Source: Halobacteriales archaeon QH_10_67_13 (GTDB lineage: Archaea > Halobacteriota > Halobacteria > Halobacteriales > Haloarculaceae). From it: 8,714 nucleotides of DNA. This document shows positions 1 through 7,432 of the stretch, piece by piece. The translations under genes were made by a program, and so were the position numbers. Every line of letters begins with the position of its first letter. Within the stretch, counting starts at the first letter, position 1. Location: positions 1 through 8,714 of the forward strand of contig PXQL01000099.1 of the NCBI GenBank assembly GCA_003021335.1. The letters are read 5' to 3'. The notes under the pieces were generated by a model. It did no database searches. It worked only from the letters and a program-made list of their open reading frames with translations, and was not told where the DNA came from.

Positions 1-230
1 TACTCGCCGGTGACCCGGTCCGCGAGCGCGAGCACCCCCGTGGTGTCGCCGTCGCCGGTCGGCCCCTGGAGGCGGAACCCGACGTCGACCTCCGACTCCT
101 CGAGCTCCGAGAGGTGATTCGAGACGGTCGTGACAGAGACCTCGAGCTGTTCGGCGAGGTTCCTGAGGCTGGCGCGCCCGTCGCCCAACAGCGCGTTGAC
201 CAGTCGTCGATCGAGATTCTTATATGTCAT
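1..230 (-). CDS. Lrp/AsnC-like winged-helix transcriptional regulator, 3' end outside window
   Basis: The 76 visible codons start [20 protein letters not shown] and contain a helix-turn-helix: [10 protein letters not shown] at about residues 22-31, then a recognition helix around SVTTVSNHL (32-40). This is the N-terminal layout of haloarchaeal Lrp/AsnC regulators, which bind DNA as dimers and often sense amino acids through a C-terminal RAM domain. After 'SELEE' (41-45) the sequence passes straight into EVDVGFRLQ and later DRVTGE, which resembles RAM-domain sequence; the usual wing and linker are not visible (see findings). The gene is cut by the left edge, so length and stop are unknown. Two ATGs occur in tandem (A of ATG at 233 and 230). 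I chose 230 because the TATA-like element is then centred about 27 nt upstream, the same spacing as for lysW. Lying close to an arginine operon makes an amino-acid-responsive role plausible, but that is inference. Other winged-helix families cannot be excluded. Confidence 0.7.
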   Translation of the reverse strand, partial: MTYKNLDRRLVNALLGDGRASLRNLAEQLEVSVTTVSNHLSELEESEVDVGFRLQGPTGDGDTTGVLALADRVTGE

Positions 231-310
231 CATTGGGGGCAGGCGGCCTCGGAACTATAATCTTACGAACGTCCAGTTTCATCCCGCTCGTCGGGCTGTC
301 CGTCCGACAA
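231..310 (-). promoter_or_regulatory. Intergenic promoter for the Lrp-like gene, probable leaderless transcript
   Basis: On the minus strand a TATA-like TTATAG (plus-strand positions 255-260) is preceded by the AT-containing CGTAAGA. Its centre lies about 27 nt upstream of the ATG at 230, the expected TATA-to-start distance in haloarchaea. There is no Shine-Dalgarno sequence before the ATG, only CTGCCCCCA, which fits a leaderless mRNA. The regulator is therefore probably transcribed separately from the kinase gene that ends at 311. No U-rich terminator was seen between the two genes. Confidence 0.6.
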
Positions 311-2476
311 CTACCGGGCGGGAGCGAGCGATCGGACCCCGGTAACCTCGAATCGGGCGCCGCCGGTCGCGGCGTCGGCGACCTCGATCGTCCAGCCGTG
401 TCCCTCGACGATGTCCGCAACGATCGCGAGGCCGAAGCCGGTGCCGGACTCGGAGTAGGTGACACCCTGCTCGAAGACCTCCTCGCGCTGATCGGGAGGG
501 ATGCCAGGGCCGTCGTCGGCGACGTAGAACCCGCTCTCGCGGGGGCCAACCCGAACCGCGACGTCCTCGCCGACGTGTTCAACGGCGTTGCGAAACAGGT
601 TCTCGAACAGCTGCCGGAGCCGGTCCGGATCGGCGTTGAGACGCGCGTCGTCGACGGTGAGGCTGGCCGCGGCGGTGTCGACGCTCTCCCAGGCGTCTCG
701 GGCGGCTTCCGCAAGCGAGAGCTCCTCGCGGGCGAGCTCGCGGTCGCCCCGGGCGCGGGCGAGCAGGTCGTCGATCAGTTCCTCCATCCGAAAGAGCGCC
801 TCGTCGATCGTATCAAGATGTTGGGTCGGATCGTCGGCGTCGCGGGCGAGCTCGACGTGGGCGGCCGCGACGCTGATCGGGTTGCGCAGGTCGTGGCTCA
901 CGACGCTCGCGAACTCGTCGAGGCGTTCGTTGCGCCGGGCCAGCTGGCGCTCGCGGCGGGCCCTGACGAACGCCGAGGCGGCCGCGCCGGCGAGGACGCG
1001 AAACAGCTCCGCGTCGGGCTCGTCGAAGGCGTCGCGTTGCTCGTCGTAGACCGCGAGGACGCCGTACTCCCCGATTGGGACGAGCAGCTCCGAGGCGACG
1101 GCGTCGGGCCGGTACTCCGCGGTCGCCGCCGCCGAAACGTAGCCCGTGAGCTGGGACTCGCCGTCCTCGTAGACGCCCCAGATCGGCTCCGTGCCGGGGG
1201 CGACCGGGCCGGGCGCCGCGTCCTCGTTGGTCGTCGGGTCGGCCTCGATTCCCGCACCGACAGCGATCGGAACGAGCCGCTGGGTCTGTTGGTCGTGGCG
1301 CCAGACGATCACGCGGTCGTACCCGAGCACGTCCGCCGCGGCGCGGACCGTCTCGGCGGCGATCGCGTCGTCGGATTCGGCGACGACCAGCTCCTGGGTG
1401 ACCTCGTGGAGCTGTTCGAGCCGGTGTCGGAGCCCGACCTGCTCGGTGACGTCGCGGAGAAACACCGACAGGCCGTCCTCAGAGGGGTAGGCGTTGACCT
1501 CGAACCAGCGTTCGAGCGGGCGGTAGTACTCCCGGAAGCTCGTCGGGTCCCGAGAGGAGAGAGCCTCGCGGAACGCCTCATAGAAATCCGTCCCGGTCGC
1601 GGCGGGAAAGACCTCCGGAAACTGTCGACCCAGCACCGACTCTTCCTCGACGTCGAGGACGAACTCGGCGCGGCTGTTGAGAAAGACGAACCGCTCGTCG
1701 GTGTCGAGGGCGAAAAACGCGTCCGTGATGCGATCGAGGGTCTGTTCGAGCCGGCCGTCGGCACCGAAGGCCTGCTCGCGGTACTCGGTAATCTCGTGGA
1801 GATACGACTCGAGTCCCCCGGCCCGGAGCGGGACCACCCGCAGGCTGAACCACCGCTCCGTAGGGGCGTGAAACACCTCGGTCGTAGTTGGCTCGCCCGC
1901 CGTGGCGGCCTCACGGTGGGTGGCGGCGAGCTCGCCGTCCCGGCCGGCCGGCAGCACCGTCCACAGCGACTCGCCGATCGCCTCGGCGGGGTCGACGCCC
2001 GTCCACGCCGCCAGTCGCGGGTCCCAGTCGACGACACGCCAGGCGTCGTCGACCGCAAGGTACTGGCCGAGCGTGCGGGGCTCGGCGTCGCCGTCGACGA
2101 CGGTGCCGGCCAGCCGTTCGACCGCCGTCTCGGCGGGCGTATCCGCGTCGAACTGACGAATGTCGAGCCGCTCGGGGGCCGCGACCGGCTCGCCGGTCAG
2201 GTTAAACACCGGCGTGCCCGGCCGGCGGTCCGCGGTCTCGAAGACGACCGTCTGAAGCTCGGCGGGCGACAGCTCTGGGCCGCAGACGACCGCATCAACC
2301 GGCGCATCGAGAACCCGCTCGGCACCGTTGGGCCCGGCCGCCGCCGCGTGGACCGAGCGGTGGAGCCGGGACTCGAACAGCTCGAGCAGGTCGACCCCGC
2401 GGCGCTCGTCGCCGACGTACGCCACGAGAGCCGGAGCAGGCATCGCTCTCCCGGTGGATTGTTCGGTGAGCGGCAT
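311..2476 (-). CDS. Soluble PAS-PAS-GAF sensor histidine kinase with degenerate receiver-like N-terminus
   Basis: This 721-residue protein has a complete histidine-kinase core. The H-box is SVVSHDLRNPI with phospho-acceptor His528. The N-box is QLFENLFRNAVEHV with Asn630. The G1 box is DDGPGI at 654-659 and the G2 box is GTGFGLAI at 678-685. Ahead of it are two PAS-like domains (about 135-232, and 241-346 ending FLRDVTEQ) and a GAF-like domain (about 355-505). Residues 16-100 look like a receiver fold, but the segment that normally carries the phospho-Asp reads VVCGPEL, so phosphotransfer there is unlikely. No membrane segment or signal peptide is visible, so it should sense a cytoplasmic cue. 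The start is uncertain: the ATG at 2476 lies 19 nt after argF, but an internal ATG at 2443 (residue 12) has GGGAG 4-5 nt upstream and sits right at the domain edge. The closeness to argF suggests possible read-through from the arginine operon. Signal and partner regulator are unknown. Confidence 0.85.
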   Translation of the reverse strand: MPLTEQSTGRAMPAPALVAYVGDERRGVDLLELFESRLHRSVHAAAAGPNGAERVLDAPVDAVVCGPELSPAELQTVVFETADRRPGTPVFNLTGEPVAAPERLDIRQFDADTPAETAVERLAGTVVDGDAEPRTLGQYLAVDDAWRVVDWDPRLAAWTGVDPAEAIGESLWTVLPAGRDGELAATHREAATAGEPTTTEVFHAPTERWFSLRVVPLRAGGLESYLHEITEYREQAFGADGRLEQTLDRITDAFFALDTDERFVFLNSRAEFVLDVEEESVLGRQFPEVFPAATGTDFYEAFREALSSRDPTSFREYYRPLERWFEVNAYPSEDGLSVFLRDVTEQVGLRHRLEQLHEVTQELVVAESDDAIAAETVRAAADVLGYDRVIVWRHDQQTQRLVPIAVGAGIEADPTTNEDAAPGPVAPGTEPIWGVYEDGESQLTGYVSAAATAEYRPDAVASELLVPIGEYGVLAVYDEQRDAFDEPDAELFRVLAGAAASAFVRARRERQLARRNERLDEFASVVSHDLRNPISVAAAHVELARDADDPTQHLDTIDEALFRMEELIDDLLARARGDRELAREELSLAEAARDAWESVDTAAASLTVDDARLNADPDRLRQLFENLFRNAVEHVGEDVAVRVGPRESGFYVADDGPGIPPDQREEVFEQGVTYSESGTGFGLAIVADIVEGHGWTIEVADAATGGARFEVTGVRSLAPAR

Positions 2477-2495
2477 AATCGTTCGGGAGTCGTTT

Positions 2496-3392
2496 TTAGC
2501 GTTGATACTGGTCGAAGAGCCAGACGAGTAGGGCGTTCTGCGCGTGGAGCCGGTTTTCGGCCTGCTGCCAGACGGCGCTGGTCTCCGCCTCGAGGGCAGC
2601 GTCGGTGACCTCCTCGCCGCGGTGAGCGGGCAGACAGTGAAGCAGCGTCCGCCGGCCCAGGAGATCGCGGGTAACCTGAAAGCCCTCGAAGGCCCGGAGC
2701 TTTTTCTCGCGGTCGACGGACTGGCTCATACTCACCCAGACATCAGTGTAGACAGCGTCGGCCTCGGCGACCGCCGCGGCCGGGTCGGTCGTCTCTTCGG
2801 GAGCCCCGCCGAGCGCCGCGGCCCGGTCGCAGACATCGCGGTCGATCTCGTAGCCCGGCGGCGTCGCGATCGTCAGCTCCAGGTCGGTCATCGCCGCGCC
2901 CACGGCGAGGGACTGACAGACGTTGTTGCCGTCGCCCACCCAGGCGACCCGGGCATCCTCGCCGTGGCGCTCGCGGATCGTCAGCAGGTCCGCGAGCGTC
3001 TGGCAGGGGTGTGCGGCGTCGGTCAGGGCGTTGATCACCGGGACCGAGGCGTACTCGGCGAGTTCCGTGAGGTCAGCGTGAGCTCCGACCCGGGCGGCGA
3101 CGACATCGACGTACTGCGAGAGCGCCCGAGCCGTGTCCCGGATCGGCTCGCCGCGGCCGAGTTGGGTCTGGTCCGGTCCAAGGAAGACCGCGCGACCGCC
3201 CAACTGGCCGATCCCGGCCTCGAAGGAGACCCGGGTCCGAGTCGAGGGCTGTTCGAACAACAGCGCGAGGGTTCGGTCGAGGCTGGGCCCGCCGTCGCCG
3301 GCTTTCAGCTCGGCAGCCAGCTCGAGGATCGTCTCGAGCTCCCCGGGGGCGAGATCGTCGATGTCGAGGATCGCGCGCGGGGCGTCGCTCAC
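2496..3392 (-). CDS. argF: Ornithine carbamoyltransferase
   Basis: This 298-residue cytoplasmic enzyme transfers the carbamoyl group of carbamoyl phosphate to ornithine, giving citrulline. The visible signatures are typical: the carbamoyl-phosphate loop STRTR at 50-54, HPCQ at 128-131, the ornithine-side DVWVSM at 217-222, and HCLP at 252-255 with the catalytic Cys. The C-terminal [16 protein letters not shown] helix is also characteristic. The length is slightly short of the usual 300-310 residues but no motif is missing. The open frame runs much further upstream, to 4172, but that part is antisense-like Arg-rich sequence inside argE. The GTG at 3390-3392 is chosen because it overlaps the argE stop as GTGA and places the protein start at [13 protein letters not shown], the normal OTC N-terminus. 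It is the last biosynthetic gene of the coupled operon. OTC rather than aspartate carbamoyltransferase is supported by the motifs and the arginine context. Confidence 0.95.
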   Translation of the reverse strand: MSDAPRAILDIDDLAPGELETILELAAELKAGDGGPSLDRTLALLFEQPSTRTRVSFEAGIGQLGGRAVFLGPDQTQLGRGEPIRDTARALSQYVDVVAARVGAHADLTELAEYASVPVINALTDAAHPCQTLADLLTIRERHGEDARVAWVGDGNNVCQSLAVGAAMTDLELTIATPPGYEIDRDVCDRAAALGGAPEETTDPAAAVAEADAVYTDVWVSMSQSVDREKKLRAFEGFQVTRDLLGRRTLLHCLPAHRGEEVTDAALEAETSAVWQQAENRLHAQNALLVWLFDQYQR

Positions 3393-4402
3393 AGCAGTCG
3401 CTCCGTGACCGTCTCGAGTACCCCGACCGCCCGGTCGAAGGCCGCGAGCGGGAGCCGCTCGTCGGGTGCGTGATCCAGTCCCGAGTCGCCGGGGCCGTAG
3501 GAGACGATCGGACAGCCCCAGGCCTCGGCGTAGACGTTCATGTCGCTCGTGCCGGTCTTTCGTAGCATGCGGGGCTCGCCGTCCGCGGCCCTGATCGCCG
3601 CGCGGAAGGCCCGGGCGACCGGCGTGCGCGGGCTCTTGAGCACCGGCTCGACGGCGTCCTGCCAGTTGACCGTGCCGGCCTCGAGACAGCCGTCGGCGAG
3701 TTCCCTGACGTCGGCGGCCGTTCGGTCCGGGGGCACCCGGAACTCGACGTCGACGGTCGCCTCCACCGAGAGCCCGTCGGGGGTCGGGCCCCCTTCGACG
3801 GCGACGGGCTTGGGTGTGACCCGCTCGAACGCCGAGTGCCACTCGTCGCGCTCGAGGGCCGCCTCGACGCGGGTCCACCACGCGAACGCGTCCTGGATGG
3901 CGTTGTTCTCGGGGCGGGAGCTGTGGCCGGATTCGGAGGTTCCGACGTAGGTTCCGGCGAGCAGCCCGCGGTAGCCAAGCGTCAGGCCGTCCCACCCGGA
4001 GGGTTCGCCGTTTATCACCGCTCCGGGAGACGGGCGGTCCGCGACCAGGTGACGGGCCCCCCGAGAGCGCCGTTCCTCGTCGACGACGCCAGCGAAAGTC
4101 GCCCCCGAGCGGACCGCGGCGACAGCGAGCGCCGCCAGCGAACCCTTCGCGTCGACGCTTCCCCGTCCCCACAGCGTACCGTCCTCAACCCGGACCGGGA
4201 TCTCTCCGGGGACAGTGTCGAGATGGGAGGTGAGCAGCAGTTCGTCGTCCCCGGGGGCGCGAACGTTACCGGCCGAGTCGAGCCAGGCCTCCCGGCCGTT
4301 GGCCCGGAAGTACTCGACGAGCCGGTCGGCACAGGCGGCCTCCTCACCGCTGACCGAGGGGGTCTCGACGAGCTCGACGAGCAGCTCGCGGGGACGAGTC
4401 AT
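3389..4402 (-). CDS. argE: LysW-ornithine (lysine) hydrolase, M20 metallopeptidase family
   Basis: This 337-residue enzyme releases ornithine from the LysW carrier by cleaving the bond to LysW's C-terminal Glu; it is the LysK/ArgE step. It belongs to the M20 (ArgE/DapE) zinc aminoacylases. The metal and catalytic residues are in place: SHLDTVPG with His60 and Asp62, GRGSVDAKG with bridging Asp84, VVDEER with the general base at Glu109 and Glu110, NGEPSG with Glu133, and near the C-terminus LDHAPDE with His311. The dimerisation lid lies at about 145-255. Genes of this type are also named lysK; argE is used here for the arginine context. ATG at 4400-4402 overlaps the argD stop as ATGA, and the stop overlaps the argF start as GTGA. 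Whether it also serves lysine synthesis cannot be read from the sequence, although the argF and argH neighbours favour ornithine. Confidence 0.92.
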   Translation of the reverse strand: MTRPRELLVELVETPSVSGEEAACADRLVEYFRANGREAWLDSAGNVRAPGDDELLLTSHLDTVPGEIPVRVEDGTLWGRGSVDAKGSLAALAVAAVRSGATFAGVVDEERRSRGARHLVADRPSPGAVINGEPSGWDGLTLGYRGLLAGTYVGTSESGHSSRPENNAIQDAFAWWTRVEAALERDEWHSAFERVTPKPVAVEGGPTPDGLSVEATVDVEFRVPPDRTAADVRELADGCLEAGTVNWQDAVEPVLKSPRTPVARAFRAAIRAADGEPRMLRKTGTSDMNVYAEAWGCPIVSYGPGDSGLDHAPDERLPLAAFDRAVGVLETVTERLL

Positions 4403-5523
4403 CCGTCGATCACCGCCGCGAGCGCAGCGACGGCCTGATCGGCATGTTCGCGAGTGATCGTCAACGGTGGGAGCAGCCGGACAACGGTTCGGCCGGCCGG
4501 CAGCGCGAGCAGGCCGTGTTCCAGGGCGAGCTCGCGGAGAATCCCGTTTGCGCCCCGGCCAACTTCGATCCCGATCATCAGCCCCTCCCCCCGGACCGCC
4601 CGAGCGTTCTCGAGTTCTGCCAGCCGATCCCGGAGATATGCTCCGATGTCGGCGGCCCGGGTCGGCGGCTCCGCCTCAAGCAGCGTCGAGACGGTCGCAC
4701 CGGCCGCCGCCGAGACGACGGGGCCGCCGCTGAACGTCGAGCCGTGGGAGCCGTGGGCCTCGGCGACCCAGTCCCGACACAGCGTCGCCCCGATTGGCAG
4801 ACCGTTGCCCAGCCCCTTGGCGGCGGTGAGCATGTCGGGCACGACGTCGACCCGGTCGCTGGCCCACAGCCGGCCGGTCCGGCCGAGGCCGGTCTGGACC
4901 TCGTCCATCACGAGCGCCGCGCCGCTCGTCGCGGTCTCGACGCGCGCGGTCTGGAGGAACTCCCTCGTGCCGGGATTGATCCCGCCCTCGCCCTGGATCG
5001 GCTCGACGATCACCGCCGCGGTCTCCTCGTCGACGGCGTCTGCCATCGCCGCCGGATCGTTGTACGGAACGAACTCGACGTCGCCAATCAGCGGCTCGTA
5101 AGGGCGCTTGTACTTGTCCTTCCAGGTGGTCGCGAGCGCTCCCATCGTCCGGCCGTGAAAGCCCTGCATCGTGGCGACGATCTTCGAGCGGCCGGTGGCC
5201 GCCCGGGCGAACTTCAGTGCGGCCTCGTTTGCCTCCGCGCCGGAGTTACACAGCCAGACGTTCTCGGCGTCGCCGGGGGCGGTCTCCGCGAGCAGGTCGT
5301 ACAGCGCCGTCCGCGCGGCGACAGGATACGAGGCCTGGACGAAGGTGAGCTCGTCCAGCTGCTCGCGGACCGCCCGGTCGACGGCCTCGTGGCCGTGACC
5401 CAGCGGCACGCAGGCGTAGCTCGCCCCCATGTCGAGGTACTCCCGGCCGCCGTCGTCGTACAGGTACGGCCCCTCGCCGGAGACGATCTCGATGGGCTTC
5501 TCCGAGAAGACGAAGCCGCTCAT
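4399..5523 (-). CDS. argD: LysW-glutamate-semialdehyde aminotransferase (class III PLP enzyme)
   Basis: This 374-residue enzyme aminates LysW-gamma-glutamate semialdehyde to LysW-gamma-ornithine with glutamate as amino donor. It is the carrier-bound equivalent of acetylornithine aminotransferase. The class III PLP aminotransferase signatures are complete: the phosphate-binding SGAEAN at 94-99, the aromatic stacking segment GFHGRTMGAL at 121-130, VEPIQGEGG at 173-181, LVMDEVQTGLGRTG with PLP-ring Asp207, and TAAKGLGNG with Schiff-base Lys236. STFSGGP (262-268) is the substrate and phosphate region from the second subunit. The length is normal for archaeal LysJ/ArgD. ATG at 5521-5523 overlaps the argB stop as ATGA, and its own TGA overlaps the argE start. 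No membrane segment or targeting signal is seen. Use of LysW-bound rather than N-acetyl substrates is inferred from the lysW-argX context. Confidence 0.94.
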   Translation of the reverse strand: MSGFVFSEKPIEIVSGEGPYLYDDGGREYLDMGASYACVPLGHGHEAVDRAVREQLDELTFVQASYPVAARTALYDLLAETAPGDAENVWLCNSGAEANEAALKFARAATGRSKIVATMQGFHGRTMGALATTWKDKYKRPYEPLIGDVEFVPYNDPAAMADAVDEETAAVIVEPIQGEGGINPGTREFLQTARVETATSGAALVMDEVQTGLGRTGRLWASDRVDVVPDMLTAAKGLGNGLPIGATLCRDWVAEAHGSHGSTFSGGPVVSAAAGATVSTLLEAEPPTRAADIGAYLRDRLAELENARAVRGEGLMIGIEVGRGANGILRELALEHGLLALPAGRTVVRLLPPLTITREHADQAVAALAAVIDG

Positions 5524-6392
5524 CGCTCGGCCTCCGCGTTCGACTCGGGCGCAGGTTCGCCGACGGCCGCGGGCAGGACGTGGGTGCCTCCACCGTATAG
5601 AGCGGCCCGAGCCGGACGGTCGGCGGTCGCGTCGGCGACGATCGCTCGCCGGGCGCCGCCGGTCAGTGCCTCCTCAAGTGCCATGATCTTCCGTTGCATG
5701 AATCCCTCAGCAGCCGCGGTAACTTCCGCCCACTCGTCGGGCGTCGCAACGCGTTCGATCAGCGTTCCCTCATCGCCGGGGTCTGCGAGCACGCCCGGGA
5801 CGTCGGTGAGCACGACGAGCGTGGCCCCGAGCGCGGCCGCGATCGCCGCCGCGGCCCGATCGGAGTCGGTGTTGACCGGCACCACAGCCCCGTCGTCGCG
5901 TCCGGCCATCGGCGGCGAGATGACCGGCACGTGGCCGTCGGCGAGCAGCCCCTCGAGCAGGTCGGCGTTGACCGACTCGATCCGCCCGGAGTGATCGCCC
6001 CGACGGATCCGCTTGCGGTCGCCGTCCTGCACCCGGACCGCGGAGCTACGCGGCCCCGACAGGAGTCCGCCGTCCAGCCCGGAGAGTCCGACCGCGTCGA
6101 CGCCCGCCGTGCGGAGCCGGGCGACGGCGTCGGTGTTCAGTCTGCCCGGCATGACCATCTCGAAGACCGCCATCGTCTCAGCGTCGGTGAACCGGCCGAC
6201 GACCCCCTCGGGCGTCTCGACGTACTCGGGCTCGATCCCGAGTTCGGTGAGCGTCTCGTCGACGGCCGTCGAGCCGCCGTGAACAACGACGGCATCGCGC
6301 TCGGTGAGGAGGTCGGCGATCGAAGACAGCGTTCCGCCCTGGTCGACCGCCCGGGCGCCGCCGACCTTTACCACGACCGGCGCCCCGGTCAT
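5520..6392 (-). CDS. argB: LysW-glutamate kinase (amino acid kinase family)
   Basis: This 290-residue kinase phosphorylates the carboxyl group of the carrier-bound glutamate (LysZ/ArgB step), making the acyl phosphate that ArgC reduces. It has the amino acid kinase fold: the N-terminal VVVKVGG with Lys9 and the Gly pair, VVHGGS at 36-41, the substrate region GGDHSGRI-like at about 131-138, VNTDSDRAAAAIA (173-185) and LTDVPGV (195-201) at the nucleotide side, and GFMQRKIMAL with the conserved Lys235. HGGS and the overall pattern match LysZ-type kinases more than bacterial acetylglutamate kinases; this is a judgement from memory. There is a short Glu/Ala-rich tail after residue 276. ATG at 6390-6392 overlaps the argC stop as ATGA, and the stop overlaps the argD start. 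The arginine feedback site of hexameric bacterial ArgB, an extra N-terminal helix, is absent. Confidence 0.93.
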   Translation of the reverse strand: MTGAPVVVKVGGARAVDQGGTLSSIADLLTERDAVVVHGGSTAVDETLTELGIEPEYVETPEGVVGRFTDAETMAVFEMVMPGRLNTDAVARLRTAGVDAVGLSGLDGGLLSGPRSSAVRVQDGDRKRIRRGDHSGRIESVNADLLEGLLADGHVPVISPPMAGRDDGAVVPVNTDSDRAAAAIAAALGATLVVLTDVPGVLADPGDEGTLIERVATPDEWAEVTAAAEGFMQRKIMALEEALTGGARRAIVADATADRPARAALYGGGTHVLPAAVGEPAPESNAEAER

Positions 6393-7432
6393 GGTGCCCC
6401 CACGGGGTGGAGTCCCCGGCGATCGAGGCCGGCGGTCTCCTCGACCCCGACGGCGACGTTCGCGGCCTGGACGGCCTGGCCGGCCGCGCCCTTCAGCAGG
6501 TTGTCGATCGCGCCGAAGGCGACGATCCGTCCGTCCCCGACCGCGAACCCGACCTCGGCGTGGTTTGTCCCGGCGACGATCTTCGGTTCGGGGTACCGGT
6601 AGAGTCCACCGCCGCCGGCGACCACGTCCACGAACGGCTCATCGTCATATTGCTCCCGGTAGGCCGCCCAGAGGTCGCCGCGCTCGACGGACGCCGCGGC
6701 CTCCGAGAAGGCGTGACAGGTCGCAGCCGCACCGCGGGTCATATCCACGGCGTGGACGGTAAGGGCCGCCTCGACCCCGAGCTCGGCTGCGAGTTCGGCC
6801 TCGTGGCGGTGGCCCGTCGGGGCGTACGGTCGGACGACCCCCGAGCGTTCGGGGTGAGAGCCGGCCGCGCCGCTGCCGGTGCCGCCCTCGCTCGAGCCGA
6901 CCTTCAGGTCGACGACCGTCGGCTCGCCGGTCAGTCCGGCCTCGACGAGGGGCGCGAGCGCGAGGATCGCCGCGGTCGCGTTGCACCCGCCGACCGCGAT
7001 CAGCTCCGCGCCGGGCAGTTCCTCGCGGTGTAGTTCCGGCAGGGCGTAGACGGCCTCGCCGAGCAGCTCCGGGCGGTCGTGGCCGTCGTAGTATCGGTCG
7101 TAGGCGCTCGGCTCCGAGAGCCGGAAATCCGCCGACAGGTCGACGACCGTCTCCGCGGCCGCCCGGTAGCGGTCGATCTCGGTCATCGAGACGCCGTGGG
7201 GCGTCGCCGCGAACAGCACGTCGACGGGCTCGAGTTCCCCGGGGTCAGTAAAGCGCAGGTCGAGATCCCTGAGATTGGGGTGGACGTGCCCGACCGTGCG
7301 ATTGGTCTCCGAGCGGCTGGTCACGTGGACGAGCTCGAACTCGGGGTGATCGGCGAGCAACCGCACGAGCTCACCGCCGGCGTAGCCGCTCGCGCCGACC
7401 ACGCTCGCGGTCCTCGCGGGCGCGGGGCTCAC
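6389..7432 (-). CDS. argC: LysW-glutamyl-phosphate reductase (NADP-dependent)
   Basis: This 347-residue enzyme reduces LysW-gamma-glutamyl phosphate to the semialdehyde, consuming NADPH (LysY/ArgC). The N-terminal Rossmann motif is VVGASGYAGGE at about 11-21. LSADFRL (99-105) follows, then VGGCNATA with catalytic Cys150. KVGSSEGGTGSG (177-188) and PYAPTGHRHEAE with the active-site His208 lie in the catalytic domain. The C-terminal GAIDNLLKGAAGQAVQ (308-323) is the family hallmark. The start is a GTG at 7430-7432. It overlaps the argX stop as GTGA and gives a natural N-terminus just before the Rossmann strand, and no nearby ATG fits better. Length is normal for the family. The stop overlaps the argB ATG. 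Confidence is high for the family; carrier-bound rather than acetylated substrate is inferred from lysW and argX upstream. Confidence 0.95.
   Translation of the reverse strand: MSPAPARTASVVGASGYAGGELVRLLADHPEFELVHVTSRSETNRTVGHVHPNLRDLDLRFTDPGELEPVDVLFAATPHGVSMTEIDRYRAAAETVVDLSADFRLSEPSAYDRYYDGHDRPELLGEAVYALPELHREELPGAELIAVGGCNATAAILALAPLVEAGLTGEPTVVDLKVGSSEGGTGSGAAGSHPERSGVVRPYAPTGHRHEAELAAELGVEAALTVHAVDMTRGAAATCHAFSEAAASVERGDLWAAYREQYDDEPFVDVVAGGGGLYRYPEPKIVAGTNHAEVGFAVGDGRIVAFGAIDNLLKGAAGQAVQAANVAVGVEETAGLDRRGLHPVGAP

Noticed and set aside
2491..2498. CTAAAAACG as a TATA box for the histidine kinase
   Set aside because: It is only about 19 nt from the ATG at 2476, too close for a leaderless start, although it could serve the internal ATG at 2443. 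The evidence is too weak to list as a promoter.
224..2608. 794-codon open frame on the plus strand
   Set aside because: It is the antisense of the histidine kinase, whose complete domain motifs are on the minus strand. Long antisense frames are expected at this GC content, and its protein is Arg/Gly/Val-rich with no recognisable domain.
3393..4172. N-terminal extension of argF into argE
   Set aside because: The extension is Arg-rich out-of-frame sequence within argE. The GTG at 3392 gives the normal ornithine carbamoyltransferase N-terminus and a GTGA overlap.
4444..5994. 516-codon open frame on the plus strand
   Set aside because: It lies opposite argD and argB, both of which carry full catalytic motifs. 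The translated protein is low in family-like features.
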